A stretch of 64,000 bases of DNA from JAODBQ01 sp047602055 (GTDB taxonomy: Bacteria; Actinomycetota; Acidimicrobiia; Acidimicrobiales; Ilumatobacteraceae), in NCBI GenBank assembly GCA_047602055.1, contig JASGIG010000001.1:3844001-3908000 (forward strand). Reading direction: 5' to 3'. The notes under the pieces were generated by a model. It was not told the origin of the DNA. It worked only from the letters and a program-made list of their open reading frames with translations, and ran no database searches. Positions 36,611-45,437 of the stretch are shown here, one piece after another; within the stretch, counting starts at the first letter, position 1; each line of letters opens with the position of its first letter. The position numbers and the translations under genes are program-made.

Positions 36611-38866
36611 CAGTTGGTCACCGCCGTCGCCGGGTTGCTGCCACATCTGCTCACGGTGACCGACTGTGACACGGTCGGCACCGGCGCGTCGGGATCGAGG
36701 TTGTCCGGGGCGATCGTCGTCCCGCTCGCGATCTGCTTGTACACGGGCGCTGGCAGCGTCGTCTCCGGCGTCGTCTCCGCCGGCTCGCCGGGGTTGGCCG
36801 GCACGGTCGTGGTCGGTGCCGGTGTGGTCGCCGACGGCACGACCCCACTGACCAGCTGGAACAGGCACTCCTCACCGGGCAGGTACAGCCTCATGGCGCT
36901 GCGCGCCGGCACCGGTGGCGCCGGCCAGTCGAACTTAGGCAGCGCCGACGCCGTCGGGCCGTTCATGTACGCCCCCCAGATCCGCGCCGGGTACGTACCG
37001 CCCTGCACCGAGCTCACACCGTCCTTCAGGAACTCGGGGATGCGCTCCATCCTCTTGTAGGAGTCCGGGTCGCCGACCCACACCGCCGTGGTCAGCTGCG
37101 GCGTCGCGCCGACGAACCAGGCGTTGGTGTTGTCGTCCTGGGTCCCGGTCTTGCCGGCCGCCGGGCGATCGAACGTCCGCAGCGCCGAGCGGGCGGTGCC
37201 CCGCGTGAGCACCCCCTTGAGCACGTCGAGCGCGGTCAGGGCGACGCCCGGATCGAGGACCTGCGTCCCAGGATCCTGGTGGGTGTAGAAGCGGCTGCCA
37301 TCGACCTGGTCGATCGTCTCGACGTAGTACGGGTCGTGATGCAGGCCCTGGTTGGCGATGGTCTGAAATCCGGAGGCCATGTCGATCGGCGCCATCGGGT
37401 TGGCGCCCGTGGCGAAGCTGGCGAACGGCTCGATCGGCTGCGGGCGGCGGGTGGTCGCCGGCTGCCCCTGGTACAGGTACACCGAGTGAGCCATCCGGTA
37501 GGTCGTGTCGACCACGCGGTTGAGCCCGACGATCTGGCTGAGGCGGGCGTACGCGCAGTTGATCGACAGCCACGTCTGCACGGCCAATGCGTCCACCTCG
37601 TGCGAGGTGGCGTGCTTGATGATGAACGGGTCCTTCGGGTCGCCCGGGTTCGGCAACGTGCACGGCACCTTGCCGTCGATGGTGTCCGATGGCTGGACGC
37701 CGGCCTGCAGCGCCGCGGCGAGGATGAAGAACTTGATGCTCGATCCCGTCTGTCGAGGCTGCAACGCCATGTTGACCTCGCTCTGCACCGGGACGTACTG
37801 GGCGCCGCCGACCATCGCCCGGATCGCCCCGGTCTGCGTGTCGAGGGAGACGATCGAGCTGGTGATCCCGGCGCTGTTCGCCGGCATCGCCGCCTGCGCA
37901 GCCTCGGCGTCGGCCTGCAAGGACGGGTCGAACGTCGTGTGGATGCGCAGGCCGCCGCGGTACAGCAGGTTGGCTCGGGACTGCTCGTCGGTGCCGAGGA
38001 ACTGGGCACTTTGCAGCAGGTACTGCTTGAGCGCCGCGGTGTAGTAGGTGTCCTTCGTCTCCAGCGTCGGCAGCGTCTGCGGCAGCTCGGGGATCGGGTA
38101 GGTCTCGGCGAGCGAGTCGGCGTCCGCACGCGTCATCATGCCGACGTCGACGAGCCGATCGAGCACCTGCTTGAAGCGGGCGCGGGCCCGCTCGGGGCGC
38201 CGGAACGGGTCGTAGCCCGACGGCGAGCGGACCAGCCCGGCCAGGAACGCGCCCTCGATCATCGTCAGCTCCTCGACGCTCTTGCCGAAGTACACCTCCG
38301 CCGCGGCCTGCAGGCCGTAGGCGTTGTTGCCGAAGAACACGGTGTTGAGGTAGCGCTCGAGGATCTCGTCCTTGGACTTCTCCTTCTCGAGCATCGCCGC
38401 GTAGTGGGCCTGCAGCGCCTTGTAGCGGCCGTCGCGGGCCAGGCCGGCGAGGAACTCGTTCTTGACGACCTGCTGGGTGATCGTGCTCGCGCCCTGGCGG
38501 GGCGCGTCGCTGGAGAAGTTCGACAGCAGAGCGCGGCATGAAGCTGCGGACGTTGACGCCGTGGTGGATGTAGAACTCGTTGTCCTCCACCGCCAGCAGG
38601 GCGTTGATCACGTCCGGCGGCACCTGCGACAGCTTGATCGGCTGACTGTTCTCGCGCTCGTACTTGTCGATGACGTTGCCCTGCACGTCGTAGACCAGCG
38701 AGCGCTGCGACAGCGGCTGGAACGCCGGCAGCTCGACGGGGAGCTGGTCGTGGGCCTCGGCGGTGCGCCACAGCCGCGGGGCGACGCCGATGACCACGCC
38801 GGCGACGAGCAGGGCGCCGGCGAGGACGACGCACACGAAGCGGATGGGCCAGGCAAGACGACGCAC
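36610..38866 (-). CDS. class A penicillin-binding protein (PBP1/PonA-like), one frameshift
   Basis: About 750 residues with a single N-terminal membrane helix (IRFVCVVLAGALLVAGVVIG). The glycosyltransferase GT51 domain has EDNEFYIHHGVN and QGASTITQQ followed by KYLNTVFFGN-like EILERYLNTVFFGNNAYGLQ. The transpeptidase has the SxxK motif in RQTGSSIKFF, SIN for SxN, and AGKTGTQDDNTNAWFVG for KTG. A Pro/Thr-rich C-terminal tail follows. The frame breaks near 38528, just before the GT51 glutamate region continues. It polymerises and cross-links peptidoglycan in the periplasm and is nearly always important for growth, which supports a sequencing error. Confidence 0.9.
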
Positions 38867-38903
38867 GCGGCCCCGACGCTAGTGGTGCTCTACCGTGCTG
38901 GAC

Positions 38904-39839
38904 ATGTCACCTCGACCGTTCCGCTTCGGCATCCAGGCCTCGTCGGCGACGACCGCTGCCGGTTGGATCGACCTCGCCCGCCGCGCCGAGGGCAACGGCT
39001 TCAGCTGCCTGACGATGCCCGATCACTTCACCGACCAGCTCGCGCCGGTGCCCGCGCTGACCGCCGCGGCCGCGGCGACGAGCGCGCTGCGCGTCGGCGC
39101 GCTGGTGTGGGACAACGACTACAAGCATCCCGTCGTGCTGGCCAAGGAGCTGGCGACGATGGACCTGCTGTCCGACGGCCGGCTGGAGATCGGCCTCGGC
39201 GCCGGCTGGATGATCAGCGACTACGAGCAGGCCGGCATGGTCTACGACCCGGCACCGGTGCGCATCGACCGCTTCGTCGAGGGGCTCGCGATCATCCGCC
39301 GGGCGATGAGCGGCGAGACGTTCTCGTTCGAGGGCAAGCACTACCGCATCGACGGCTACGCCGGGCGGCCGCTGCCGGTGCAGCGGCCGTGCCCGCCGGT
39401 GCTCATCGGTGGCGGCGGCAAGCGGGTGCTCGGCATCGCCGGGCGCGAGGCCGACATCGTCGGGATCAACGGCACGATGCACGAGGGCCGCGTCGGCCCG
39501 GGGACGCTGGCGACGATGACGGCCGAGGCCGTCGACGAGAAGGTCGGCTTCGTGCGCGCCGCCGCCGGGCAGCGCTTCGCCGGCATCGAGATGAACATCC
39601 GGGTGTTCATGAGCAACGTCACCGACGGCCGCGACAAGGCGCTCGTCGACCTCGCCGCCGCCCTCGGCCAGCCGGTCGAGCTGCTGACGGAATCGCCGTT
39701 CGCGCTGATCGGCAGCCCGGCCAAGATCGTCGAGGATCTGCTCGCCCGCCGCGAGCGCTGGGGCTTCTCGTACGTCATCGTCGGCCCCGAGGAGGTCGAC
39801 TCGTTCGCGCCGGTCGTCGCCGAGCTGGCGGGGCGCTGA
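38904..39839 (+). CDS. LLM-class F420-dependent oxidoreductase
   Basis: 311 residues, luciferase-like TIM barrel. Typical segments are FRFGIQASSATTAAGWIDL, FSCLTMPDHFTDQLAPVPAL, GRLEIGLGAGWMISDYEQAG, and RPCPPVLIGGGGKRVLGIAG. The C-terminal SPAKIVEDLLARRERWGFSYVIV (partly quoted) is usual for the actinobacterial F420 subgroup (TIGR03621-like). It likely reduces or oxidises an unknown small molecule with F420. ATG 38904 chosen; GTG 38895 is 9 nt upstream. Next gene starts 1 bp after the stop, so the pair forms an operon. Confidence 0.88.
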   Translation: MSPRPFRFGIQASSATTAAGWIDLARRAEGNGFSCLTMPDHFTDQLAPVPALTAAAAATSALRVGALVWDNDYKHPVVLAKELATMDLLSDGRLEIGLGAGWMISDYEQAGMVYDPAPVRIDRFVEGLAIIRRAMSGETFSFEGKHYRIDGYAGRPLPVQRPCPPVLIGGGGKRVLGIAGREADIVGINGTMHEGRVGPGTLATMTAEAVDEKVGFVRAAAGQRFAGIEMNIRVFMSNVTDGRDKALVDLAAALGQPVELLTESPFALIGSPAKIVEDLLARRERWGFSYVIVGPEEVDSFAPVVAELAGR

Positions 39840-39840
39840 C

Positions 39841-40875
39841 GTGGCGCGCATCGCGATGTGCGGGGCCGGCTGGATCGCCGGCGTCCACGCCGCAGCCATC
39901 CGGGCCACCGGCGACGAGCTAGTCGCCGTCGCCTCGCGCTCGCCGGAGCGCGCCGCCGAGCAGGCCGCGAGGTGGCGCAGCCGCGCCGTCGCCCTCGACG
40001 AGCTGCCTGCCAGCGCCGATGTCGTCATCGTCGCCACCGCGCCCGTCGACCATGCCCGCTCGGCCATCCGCCTCCTGGAGGCCGGCGCCGCGGTGCTGCT
40101 GGAGAAGCCGCTGTGCCGCACGCTGGAGGAGGCCGATGCGATCGTCGCCGCGGCCGCGGCCCACGGCGAGCGCCTGCTCTACGCCGAGAACCTGGCCTAC
40201 GCCCCGGCGTTCGTGGAGATGGTCCGCCGTGCCGGCGACCTCGGTGCGCTGACCAACCTGGAGGTGCGCACCATCCAGACCCTGCCGACGTGGGGTGACT
40301 TCACCGGCGACGAGTGGGGCGGTGGGGCGCTGTTCGACCTCGGGGTGCACCCGCTGGCGCTGGCGCTGCTGCTCGCCGCGGCGGCCGGCGAGGGCCGTCC
40401 GACGGCGGTCGAGGCGACGCTGCGCGGCGGCGAGGGCCATGGCACCGACGAGCACGCCGAGGTGACGTTGCGCTTCCCGAGTGGGTTCGCGGCGCGGGTC
40501 GTCGCCAGCTGGCAGGGCGACCCCGCCCAGCCCGTGTGGGACGTGCAGGCTGCCGGTGCGACGGGCGTGCTCCGCCTGGAGATGCTCCCCGAGGTGCTGC
40601 TGGAGCGCGACGGCGAACCGGTCGCGCTCCCCCAGGCGCGCGGCGAGATCCCGATCCTGGAGCAGTTCGGCTACGCCGGCCAGCTGCGCGCCCTCGTCGA
40701 GGACAGCGCTGCCGGCCGGCGGCCGGTGATGAGTGCGGCGTTCGGCCGCGACGTGCTGCAGGTGGTGTGCGCCGCCTACAGCTCGGCGGCTCGCAGCGGC
40801 GAGGCGGTGGCGCTCCCGTTCGCCGGACCACGCCACCTCACGCCGCTGGAGCTGTGGCGACTCAGATCGCCTTGA
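39841..40875 (+). CDS. Gfo/Idh/MocA-family oxidoreductase
   Basis: 344 residues. The N-terminal Rossmann fold is MCGAGWIAGVHAAAIRATG, and the conserved catalytic-region EKPL appears as LLEKPLCRTLEEADAI. The C-terminal alpha/beta half has GALTNLEVRTIQTLPTWGDF, GGALFDLGVHPLAL (the EWGGGALFDLGVH His motif) and a beta-sheet with RFPSGFAARVVASWQG. The family oxidises or reduces sugars, inositols or related polyols with NAD(P). The specific substrate is unknown. The 3' end overlaps the convergent cold-shock gene by 14 nt. Confidence 0.88.
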   Translation: MARIAMCGAGWIAGVHAAAIRATGDELVAVASRSPERAAEQAARWRSRAVALDELPASADVVIVATAPVDHARSAIRLLEAGAAVLLEKPLCRTLEEADAIVAAAAAHGERLLYAENLAYAPAFVEMVRRAGDLGALTNLEVRTIQTLPTWGDFTGDEWGGGALFDLGVHPLALALLLAAAAGEGRPTAVEATLRGGEGHGTDEHAEVTLRFPSGFAARVVASWQGDPAQPVWDVQAAGATGVLRLEMLPEVLLERDGEPVALPQARGEIPILEQFGYAGQLRALVEDSAAGRRPVMSAAFGRDVLQVVCAAYSSAARSGEAVALPFAGPRHLTPLELWRLRSP

Positions 40876-41062
40876 CGTTCAGGGCTTCCTCGCCCTTGCG
40901 GCCGGGGCCGACCTCGAACTCGACCTGCTGACCCTCTTCGAGGGACCGATACCCCTTGCCTTCGATGTTGGAGTAATGCACAAACACGTCGGCACCACCC
41001 TCTCGTGAGATGAACCCGTAGCCCTTCTGCGCGTTGAAGAACTTCACGGTGCCGGTTGCCAT
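40862..41062 (-). CDS. cold-shock protein (CspA family)
   Basis: 66 residues from ATG 41062: MATGTVKFFNAQKGYGFI with RNP1 (KGYGFI) and RNP2 (VFVHY). It is an OB-fold RNA/DNA chaperone. A leader of about 90 nt lies between the start and the divergent iron-transport gene, as expected for csp transcripts. The reading frame extends further upstream but lacks similarity. AAGGCAAG is the ribosome-binding site. Confidence 0.95.
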   Translation of the reverse strand: MATGTVKFFNAQKGYGFISREGGADVFVHYSNIEGKGYRSLEEGQQVEFEVGPGRKGEEALNVKAI

Positions 41063-41218
41063 CTTGCCTTGCTCCATTTCGACGCCCGGCGACATGCCAG
41101 GTCGGGCCTCACAGTAGCGGGCGCGCTCGCGTTCGAGGGCGTTCCTTGCCATCACGTCGGCCGATCTGTTAGGTATTCCTCATTCAGTTAGTCGACCATG
41201 TTTGACAGGAGCATCCAG

Positions 41219-42319
41219 GTGGCTGTACGGCGCAAGACCAAGGTGGTGATCATCGGTGTGCTGGTCGCCTTGGCATTGGCCGCCTGCGGCAGCGACGACA
41301 AGACGACATCGACCACCGCCGGCGCGGCGGCCACGGCGCCGACGAGTGCGACAGCGGACACGTTCCCGGTGACGATCACCCACAAGTACGGCGAGGCGGT
41401 GATCCCCGAGGAACCGACGAAGGTGATCTCGGTCGGGTTCAACGACCAGGACGCGATCCTCGCCCTCGGCGTCAAGCCGATCGCGATCCGCGACTGGTAC
41501 GGCGACCAGCCGTTCGCCACCTGGCCGTGGGCCCAGGCCGCGCTCGGCGACGCCCAGCCGACGGTGCTGCCGGCCGACGCGATCAACTTCGAGCAGATCG
41601 CCGCCTTGGCACCGGACCTGATCGTCGGCATCTCCTCGGGGATGACCCAGGACGACTACGACAAGCTGTCGAAGATCGCCCCGACCATCCCGCAGTCGGC
41701 GGACTTCGTCGACTACGGCGTGCCGTGGCAGGTCCAGACCGAGACGATCGCCAAGGCCCTCGGCCGCTCGGCGCAGGGTGAGCAGCTCGTCGCCGACACC
41801 GAGGCGAAGATCGCCGCCGCGGCGGCGGCCAACCCGCAGTTCACCGGCAAGACCTCCGCCGTGGCGTTCTTCTACAACGACCAGCCGGGCGCCTACTCGT
41901 CCGACGACATGCGCTCGCGGCTGATGACCGGCCTCGGCTTCGTCATCCCGGCGGACATCGACAAGGCCGCCGACGGGGCGTTCTACGCCTCGTTCAGCGC
42001 CGAGCAGGTCGGCCTCCTCGACGTCGACGCGCTCGGTGTGGATCGCCGACGACGCCGAGCTACCGCGATCGTCGACAGCCCGTTGCGCCTCGGGCTCCAG
42101 GCCCACACCGAGGGTCGCGAGCTGTTCGTCTCCGGCGAGCTGGCCGGGGCGATGTCCTTCTCCAGCCCGCTGAGCATCCCGTACACCTTGGAGCACCTCG
42201 TACCGGAGCTGGTGGCCGCGGTCGACGGCGACCCGGCCACCGTGGTGCCGTCGGTGGCTGCGCTCGACTCGGCCTCGTCCACGGCGACCACCGCCACGGC
42301 GACGACCACGACGGGTTAG
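41219..42319 (+). CDS. iron-siderophore ABC transporter substrate-binding lipoprotein
   Basis: About 366 residues from GTG 41219, which has a proper AGGAG 7 bp upstream; the ATG 41198 lacks one. A lipoprotein signal ends LALAAC. The mature part is a periplasmic-binding protein of the Fec/FepB type: VTITHKYGEAVIPEEPTKVISVG, LALGVKPIAIRDWYG, FEQIAALAPDLIVGISSG. Two opposite frame changes near 42030 and 42062 scramble about ten residues: the expected VWIADDAEL appears in the alternate frame. The rest reads through, and it ends with a Thr-rich tail. It delivers ferric siderophore to the permeases encoded downstream. Confidence 0.9.
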   Translation: MAVRRKTKVVIIGVLVALALAACGSDDKTTSTTAGAAATAPTSATADTFPVTITHKYGEAVIPEEPTKVISVGFNDQDAILALGVKPIAIRDWYGDQPFATWPWAQAALGDAQPTVLPADAINFEQIAALAPDLIVGISSGMTQDDYDKLSKIAPTIPQSADFVDYGVPWQVQTETIAKALGRSAQGEQLVADTEAKIAAAAAANPQFTGKTSAVAFFYNDQPGAYSSDDMRSRLMTGLGFVIPADIDKAADGAFYASFSAEQVGLLDVDALGVDRRRRRATAIVDSPLRLGLQAHTEGRELFVSGELAGAMSFSSPLSIPYTLEHLVPELVAAVDGDPATVVPSVAALDSASSTATTATATTTTG

Positions 42320-42321
42320 GC

Positions 42322-43125
42322 ATGGAGCGGGCACCGGCACGGCTGGAGGCTCGTGGCGTCACACTTGCGTACGACGCGCGGGTGATCATCGACGACCTCA
42401 GCGTCGACATACCCGACGGCCGCTTCACGGTGATCGTCGGCGCCAACGCCTCCGGCAAGTCCACCCTGCTGCGCGGCCTGGCCCGGCTGCTGCCGCTGAC
42501 GTCCGGCGCGGTGCTGCTCGACGGCGCCCAGATCCACCGATCGTCGACGCGCGAGGTCGCCACCAAGCTCGGCATCCTGCCGCAGCAGCCGATCGCACCG
42601 GACGGGTTGATCGTCGGCGACCTCGTCGCCCGTGGCCGGCACCCACACCTGCGCTGGTACCGGCGCTGGAGCAGCCACGACGACGAGCTGGTGCACTGGG
42701 CGCTGGAGGTCACGGCGATGACCGACCTCGCCGATCGGCCCGTCGACGAGCTGTCCGGCGGTCAGCGCCAGCGCGCCTGGATCGCCATGGCGCTCGCCCA
42801 GGACACGCCGACGCTGCTGCTCGACGAGCCGACCACGTTCCTCGACCTGGCCCACCAGTGCGAGGTGCTCGATCTGCTCGAGCGTCTCAACCGTGACAGC
42901 GGCCGCACGATCGTCGCCGTGCTCCACGACCTCAACCAGGCGGCGCGCTACGCCGACCACATGATCGCGATGCGCGACGGGGCAGTCGTCATCACCGGAC
43001 CGCCCGAGCAGGTGGTCACCGGCGAGCTCGTCCAGCTCGTGTTCGGGCTGCCCGTCGAGGTCCATCCCGACCCGATCACCGGGACGCCGATGGTCGTGCC
43101 GATCCCGCAGAGCCGGCGGTGCTGA
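42322..43125 (+). CDS. iron-siderophore ABC transporter ATPase (FecE/FepC-like)
   Basis: 267 residues with Walker A GANASGKSTLLRGLARL, ABC signature LSGGQRQRAWIAMALAQD, Walker B TLLLDEPTTFLDL and the His switch VLHDLNQAARYADHMIAM. This is the siderophore-uptake subfamily. It powers import with the two FecCD-type permeases. The start codon ATG 42322 is 2 bp after the stop of the binding protein, and its end overlaps the first permease by 7 nt. Confidence 0.95.
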   Translation: MERAPARLEARGVTLAYDARVIIDDLSVDIPDGRFTVIVGANASGKSTLLRGLARLLPLTSGAVLLDGAQIHRSSTREVATKLGILPQQPIAPDGLIVGDLVARGRHPHLRWYRRWSSHDDELVHWALEVTAMTDLADRPVDELSGGQRQRAWIAMALAQDTPTLLLDEPTTFLDLAHQCEVLDLLERLNRDSGRTIVAVLHDLNQAARYADHMIAMRDGAVVITGPPEQVVTGELVQLVFGLPVEVHPDPITGTPMVVPIPQSRRC

Positions 43126-44174
43126 GCGCTCCGACGGTGACCGCGACGAGTCCGATCGCGACGACCGTCCGGGCCCGGCGCAACCGTCGCCTGGCGATCG
43201 GCCTCGCCGTCTGCGTCGTTCTGCTGGCCGTGGTCTGCTGCCTGTCGCTGGCGGTGGGCTCACGGTCGATCCCGCTCGGCACGGTGTGGCGCTCGTTCAC
43301 CGGCTACGACGGGTCACGCGACCACCTGATCATCCGCCAGTTGCGCCAGCCGCGCACGCTGATCGGGCTGCTCGCCGGCACCTGCCTCGGGCTGTCCGGG
43401 GCGGTGATGCAGGGCCTGACCCACAACCCGCTCGCCGACCCAGGCGTGCTCGGCATCGACGCCGGCGCGGCGCTCGCCGTCGTCATCGGCATCCACTCCT
43501 TCGGCGTGGTGTCGGCGTCGGGGTTCATCTGGTTCGCGTTCGCCGGGGCCGCCGTCGCCTCGGTGCTCGTCTACGGCCTCGGCAGCATGGGTCGCCACGC
43601 CGCCGCGCCGGTACGGCTGGCGCTGGCCGGCATGGCGGTCGCGGCGATCTTCGGCGCGTTCACCACCTCGATCCTGCTGACCGACGACCAGACGCTCGAC
43701 CAGTTCCGGTTCTGGGTCGTCGGCTCACTGGCCGGCCGGGACATGACGGTGGTACGGGCGATCGCTCCGTTCGCCGTCGTCGCCACCGCCGTCGCCCTGC
43801 TCACCTCGCGACCGCTGAACACGCTCGCCCTCGGCGAGGACTCGGCGCGGGCCCTCGGCGCGTCGATCTTCCGCTCGCGCGTCGTGTGCTCGGTGGCGAT
43901 CGTGCTGACCGCCGGGACGGCCACCGCGGCGTGCGGGCCGATCGGGTTCATCGGTCTCACCGTTCCGCACATCGTCCGCCACTGGACCGGCCCCGAGCAC
44001 CGCTGGCTGCTCCCCTACACCGCCGTCGTCGCCCCGATGCTGCTGCTCGGCGCCGACATCATCGGGCGGATCGTCGACCGCCCGTCGGAGATCCAGGTCG
44101 GGATCATCACCGCCATCTTCGGCGCGCCGTTCTTCATCGCCGTCGCCCGCCGCACGAAGATCGCCGGGACATGA
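43119..44174 (+). CDS. FecCD-family iron-siderophore permease 1
   Basis: 351 residues from GTG 43119. Nine to ten transmembrane helices, with family blocks RQPRTLIGLLAGTCLGLSGAVMQG, HNPLADPGVLGIDAGAALAVV, and FIGLTVPHIVRHWTGPEHRWLLP (the permease-ATPase contact). It forms a heterodimer with the next permease. The stop overlaps the next start (ATGA). Confidence 0.95.
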   Translation: MLSAPTVTATSPIATTVRARRNRRLAIGLAVCVVLLAVVCCLSLAVGSRSIPLGTVWRSFTGYDGSRDHLIIRQLRQPRTLIGLLAGTCLGLSGAVMQGLTHNPLADPGVLGIDAGAALAVVIGIHSFGVVSASGFIWFAFAGAAVASVLVYGLGSMGRHAAAPVRLALAGMAVAAIFGAFTTSILLTDDQTLDQFRFWVVGSLAGRDMTVVRAIAPFAVVATAVALLTSRPLNTLALGEDSARALGASIFRSRVVCSVAIVLTAGTATAACGPIGFIGLTVPHIVRHWTGPEHRWLLPYTAVVAPMLLLGADIIGRIVDRPSEIQVGIITAIFGAPFFIAVARRTKIAGT

Positions 44175-45265
44175 GCCAGCCGAAGACGACGCTGTCGCCG
44201 GGCAACGACGGCTTCGCCGTGCCGGCGGCAGCCGCGGCACGCTCGCCGTACGGCCGCCACGTCGACCGGCGCACGGTGATCGTCGTGATCTGCCTCAGTG
44301 TCCTCACGCTGTTCCTGTTCTGCTGGTCGATGACGGTCGGCGACTTCCCGGTGTCGTTCCGCGACGTGATCACGACGCTGATCGGCAAGGGCGACAGCGG
44401 CGACTGGTTCATCGTCGGCGAGCTCCGCCTGCCCCGCGCGCTCGTCGGGGTGCTCGTCGGCGCGGCGTTCGGCCTGTCGGGCGCGCTGCTGCAGTCGATC
44501 GCCCACAACCCGCTGGCGACCCCGGACGTGATCGGCGTCACCGGTGGCGCCAGCCTGGCGGCCGTCGCGGTGATCGTCCTCGGCGGCGGCGACTGGCTGG
44601 CCGCGGCCGGCGGTTACGGCATCCCGCTCGCCGCGCTCGTCGGCGGGATCGGCGCGGCGACGTTGGTCTACCTGCTCGCCTGGCGCCGCGGGCTCGCCGG
44701 GTACCGCCTCGTGCTGGTCGGTGTCGGCATCGCCGCCGCCGCGACGGCCGGGATCCAGTACCTGATGACGATGGCGACGATCCGCGAGGCGTCGCAGGCG
44801 ACGCTGTGGCTGACCGGTTCGCTCAACGGGCGCGGCTGGAACCACGTCCGCCCGGTGGCCGCCGCGCTGGCCGTGCTCGTACCGGTCGCGCTGGCCACCG
44901 GTGGGCGGCTGCGCGTGCTCGGGATGGGCGACGACGCCGCCCGCGGCCTGGGCATGTCGGTCGAGCGCACCCGACTGATCCTCGTCGGCTGCTCGGTCGG
45001 CCTGGCGTCGCTGGCGACGGCGTCGGCCGGGCCGATCGTGTTCGTCGCCTTCGTCGCCCCGGTGGTCGCCCGCGGCCTGTGCGGGCGCGGGCAGCTGGCG
45101 CTCGTCGCCTCGATGCTGACCGGCGCGGCGCTGACGATCGGCGCCGATCTCGCCGCCCGCCGCCTGTTCGCCCCCACCGAGCTGCCCGTCGGCCTGGTGA
45201 CGTCGATGATCGGCGGCCCCTACCTCCTGTTCGTCCTCTGGCGCACCGGCCGTGCCGGCCGCTGA
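44171..45265 (+). CDS. FecCD-family iron-siderophore permease 2
   Basis: 364 residues from ATG 44171 (ATGA overlap). It has the blocks LRLPRALVGVLVGAAFGLSGALLQS, HNPLATPDVIGVTGGASLAAV, LWLTGSLNGRGWNHVRP, AAAGPIVFVAFVAPVVARGL-like ASAGPIVFVAFVAPVVARG, and the C-terminal IGGPYLLFVLWRT. It completes the binding-protein-dependent importer. A long antisense frame exists but has no homology. Confidence 0.95.
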   Translation: MSQPKTTLSPGNDGFAVPAAAAARSPYGRHVDRRTVIVVICLSVLTLFLFCWSMTVGDFPVSFRDVITTLIGKGDSGDWFIVGELRLPRALVGVLVGAAFGLSGALLQSIAHNPLATPDVIGVTGGASLAAVAVIVLGGGDWLAAAGGYGIPLAALVGGIGAATLVYLLAWRRGLAGYRLVLVGVGIAAAATAGIQYLMTMATIREASQATLWLTGSLNGRGWNHVRPVAAALAVLVPVALATGGRLRVLGMGDDAARGLGMSVERTRLILVGCSVGLASLATASAGPIVFVAFVAPVVARGLCGRGQLALVASMLTGAALTIGADLAARRLFAPTELPVGLVTSMIGGPYLLFVLWRTGRAGR

Positions 45266-45268
45266 GGT

Positions 45269-45319
45269 TTCGACGCTCGATTCGCTCGCTGCGCTCGCTC
45301 ATCTCGGTCGAGCTTCGAA
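45269..45319 (+). terminator. long inverted repeat after the iron-transport operon
   Basis: TTCGACGCTCGA and TCGAGCTTCGAA form a 12-bp stem with one mismatch, enclosing a 27-nt loop that itself carries the direct repeat GCTCGCT. It starts 3 bp after the last permease stop and faces the convergent cydC end. It could be a bidirectional transcription terminator or a REP-like dispersed repeat. No T-run follows, so a factor-independent terminator is not proven. Confidence 0.5.
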
Positions 45320-45437
45320 GAGCGGCCTACGGCCGCACCCAACTTGCAGTGCGCCCACAGCGAGTCGGCGCACGGCGGGCGGGGGATCGCGGGGCGCCCC
45401 CTCCCGCACCCTCCCCCACACGCGCCCACATCGGCGA

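Noticed and set aside
41198..41218. ATG 41198 as start of the siderophore-binding protein
   Set aside because: No ribosome-binding site; GTG 41219 has AGGAG at suitable distance and leads directly into the signal peptide.
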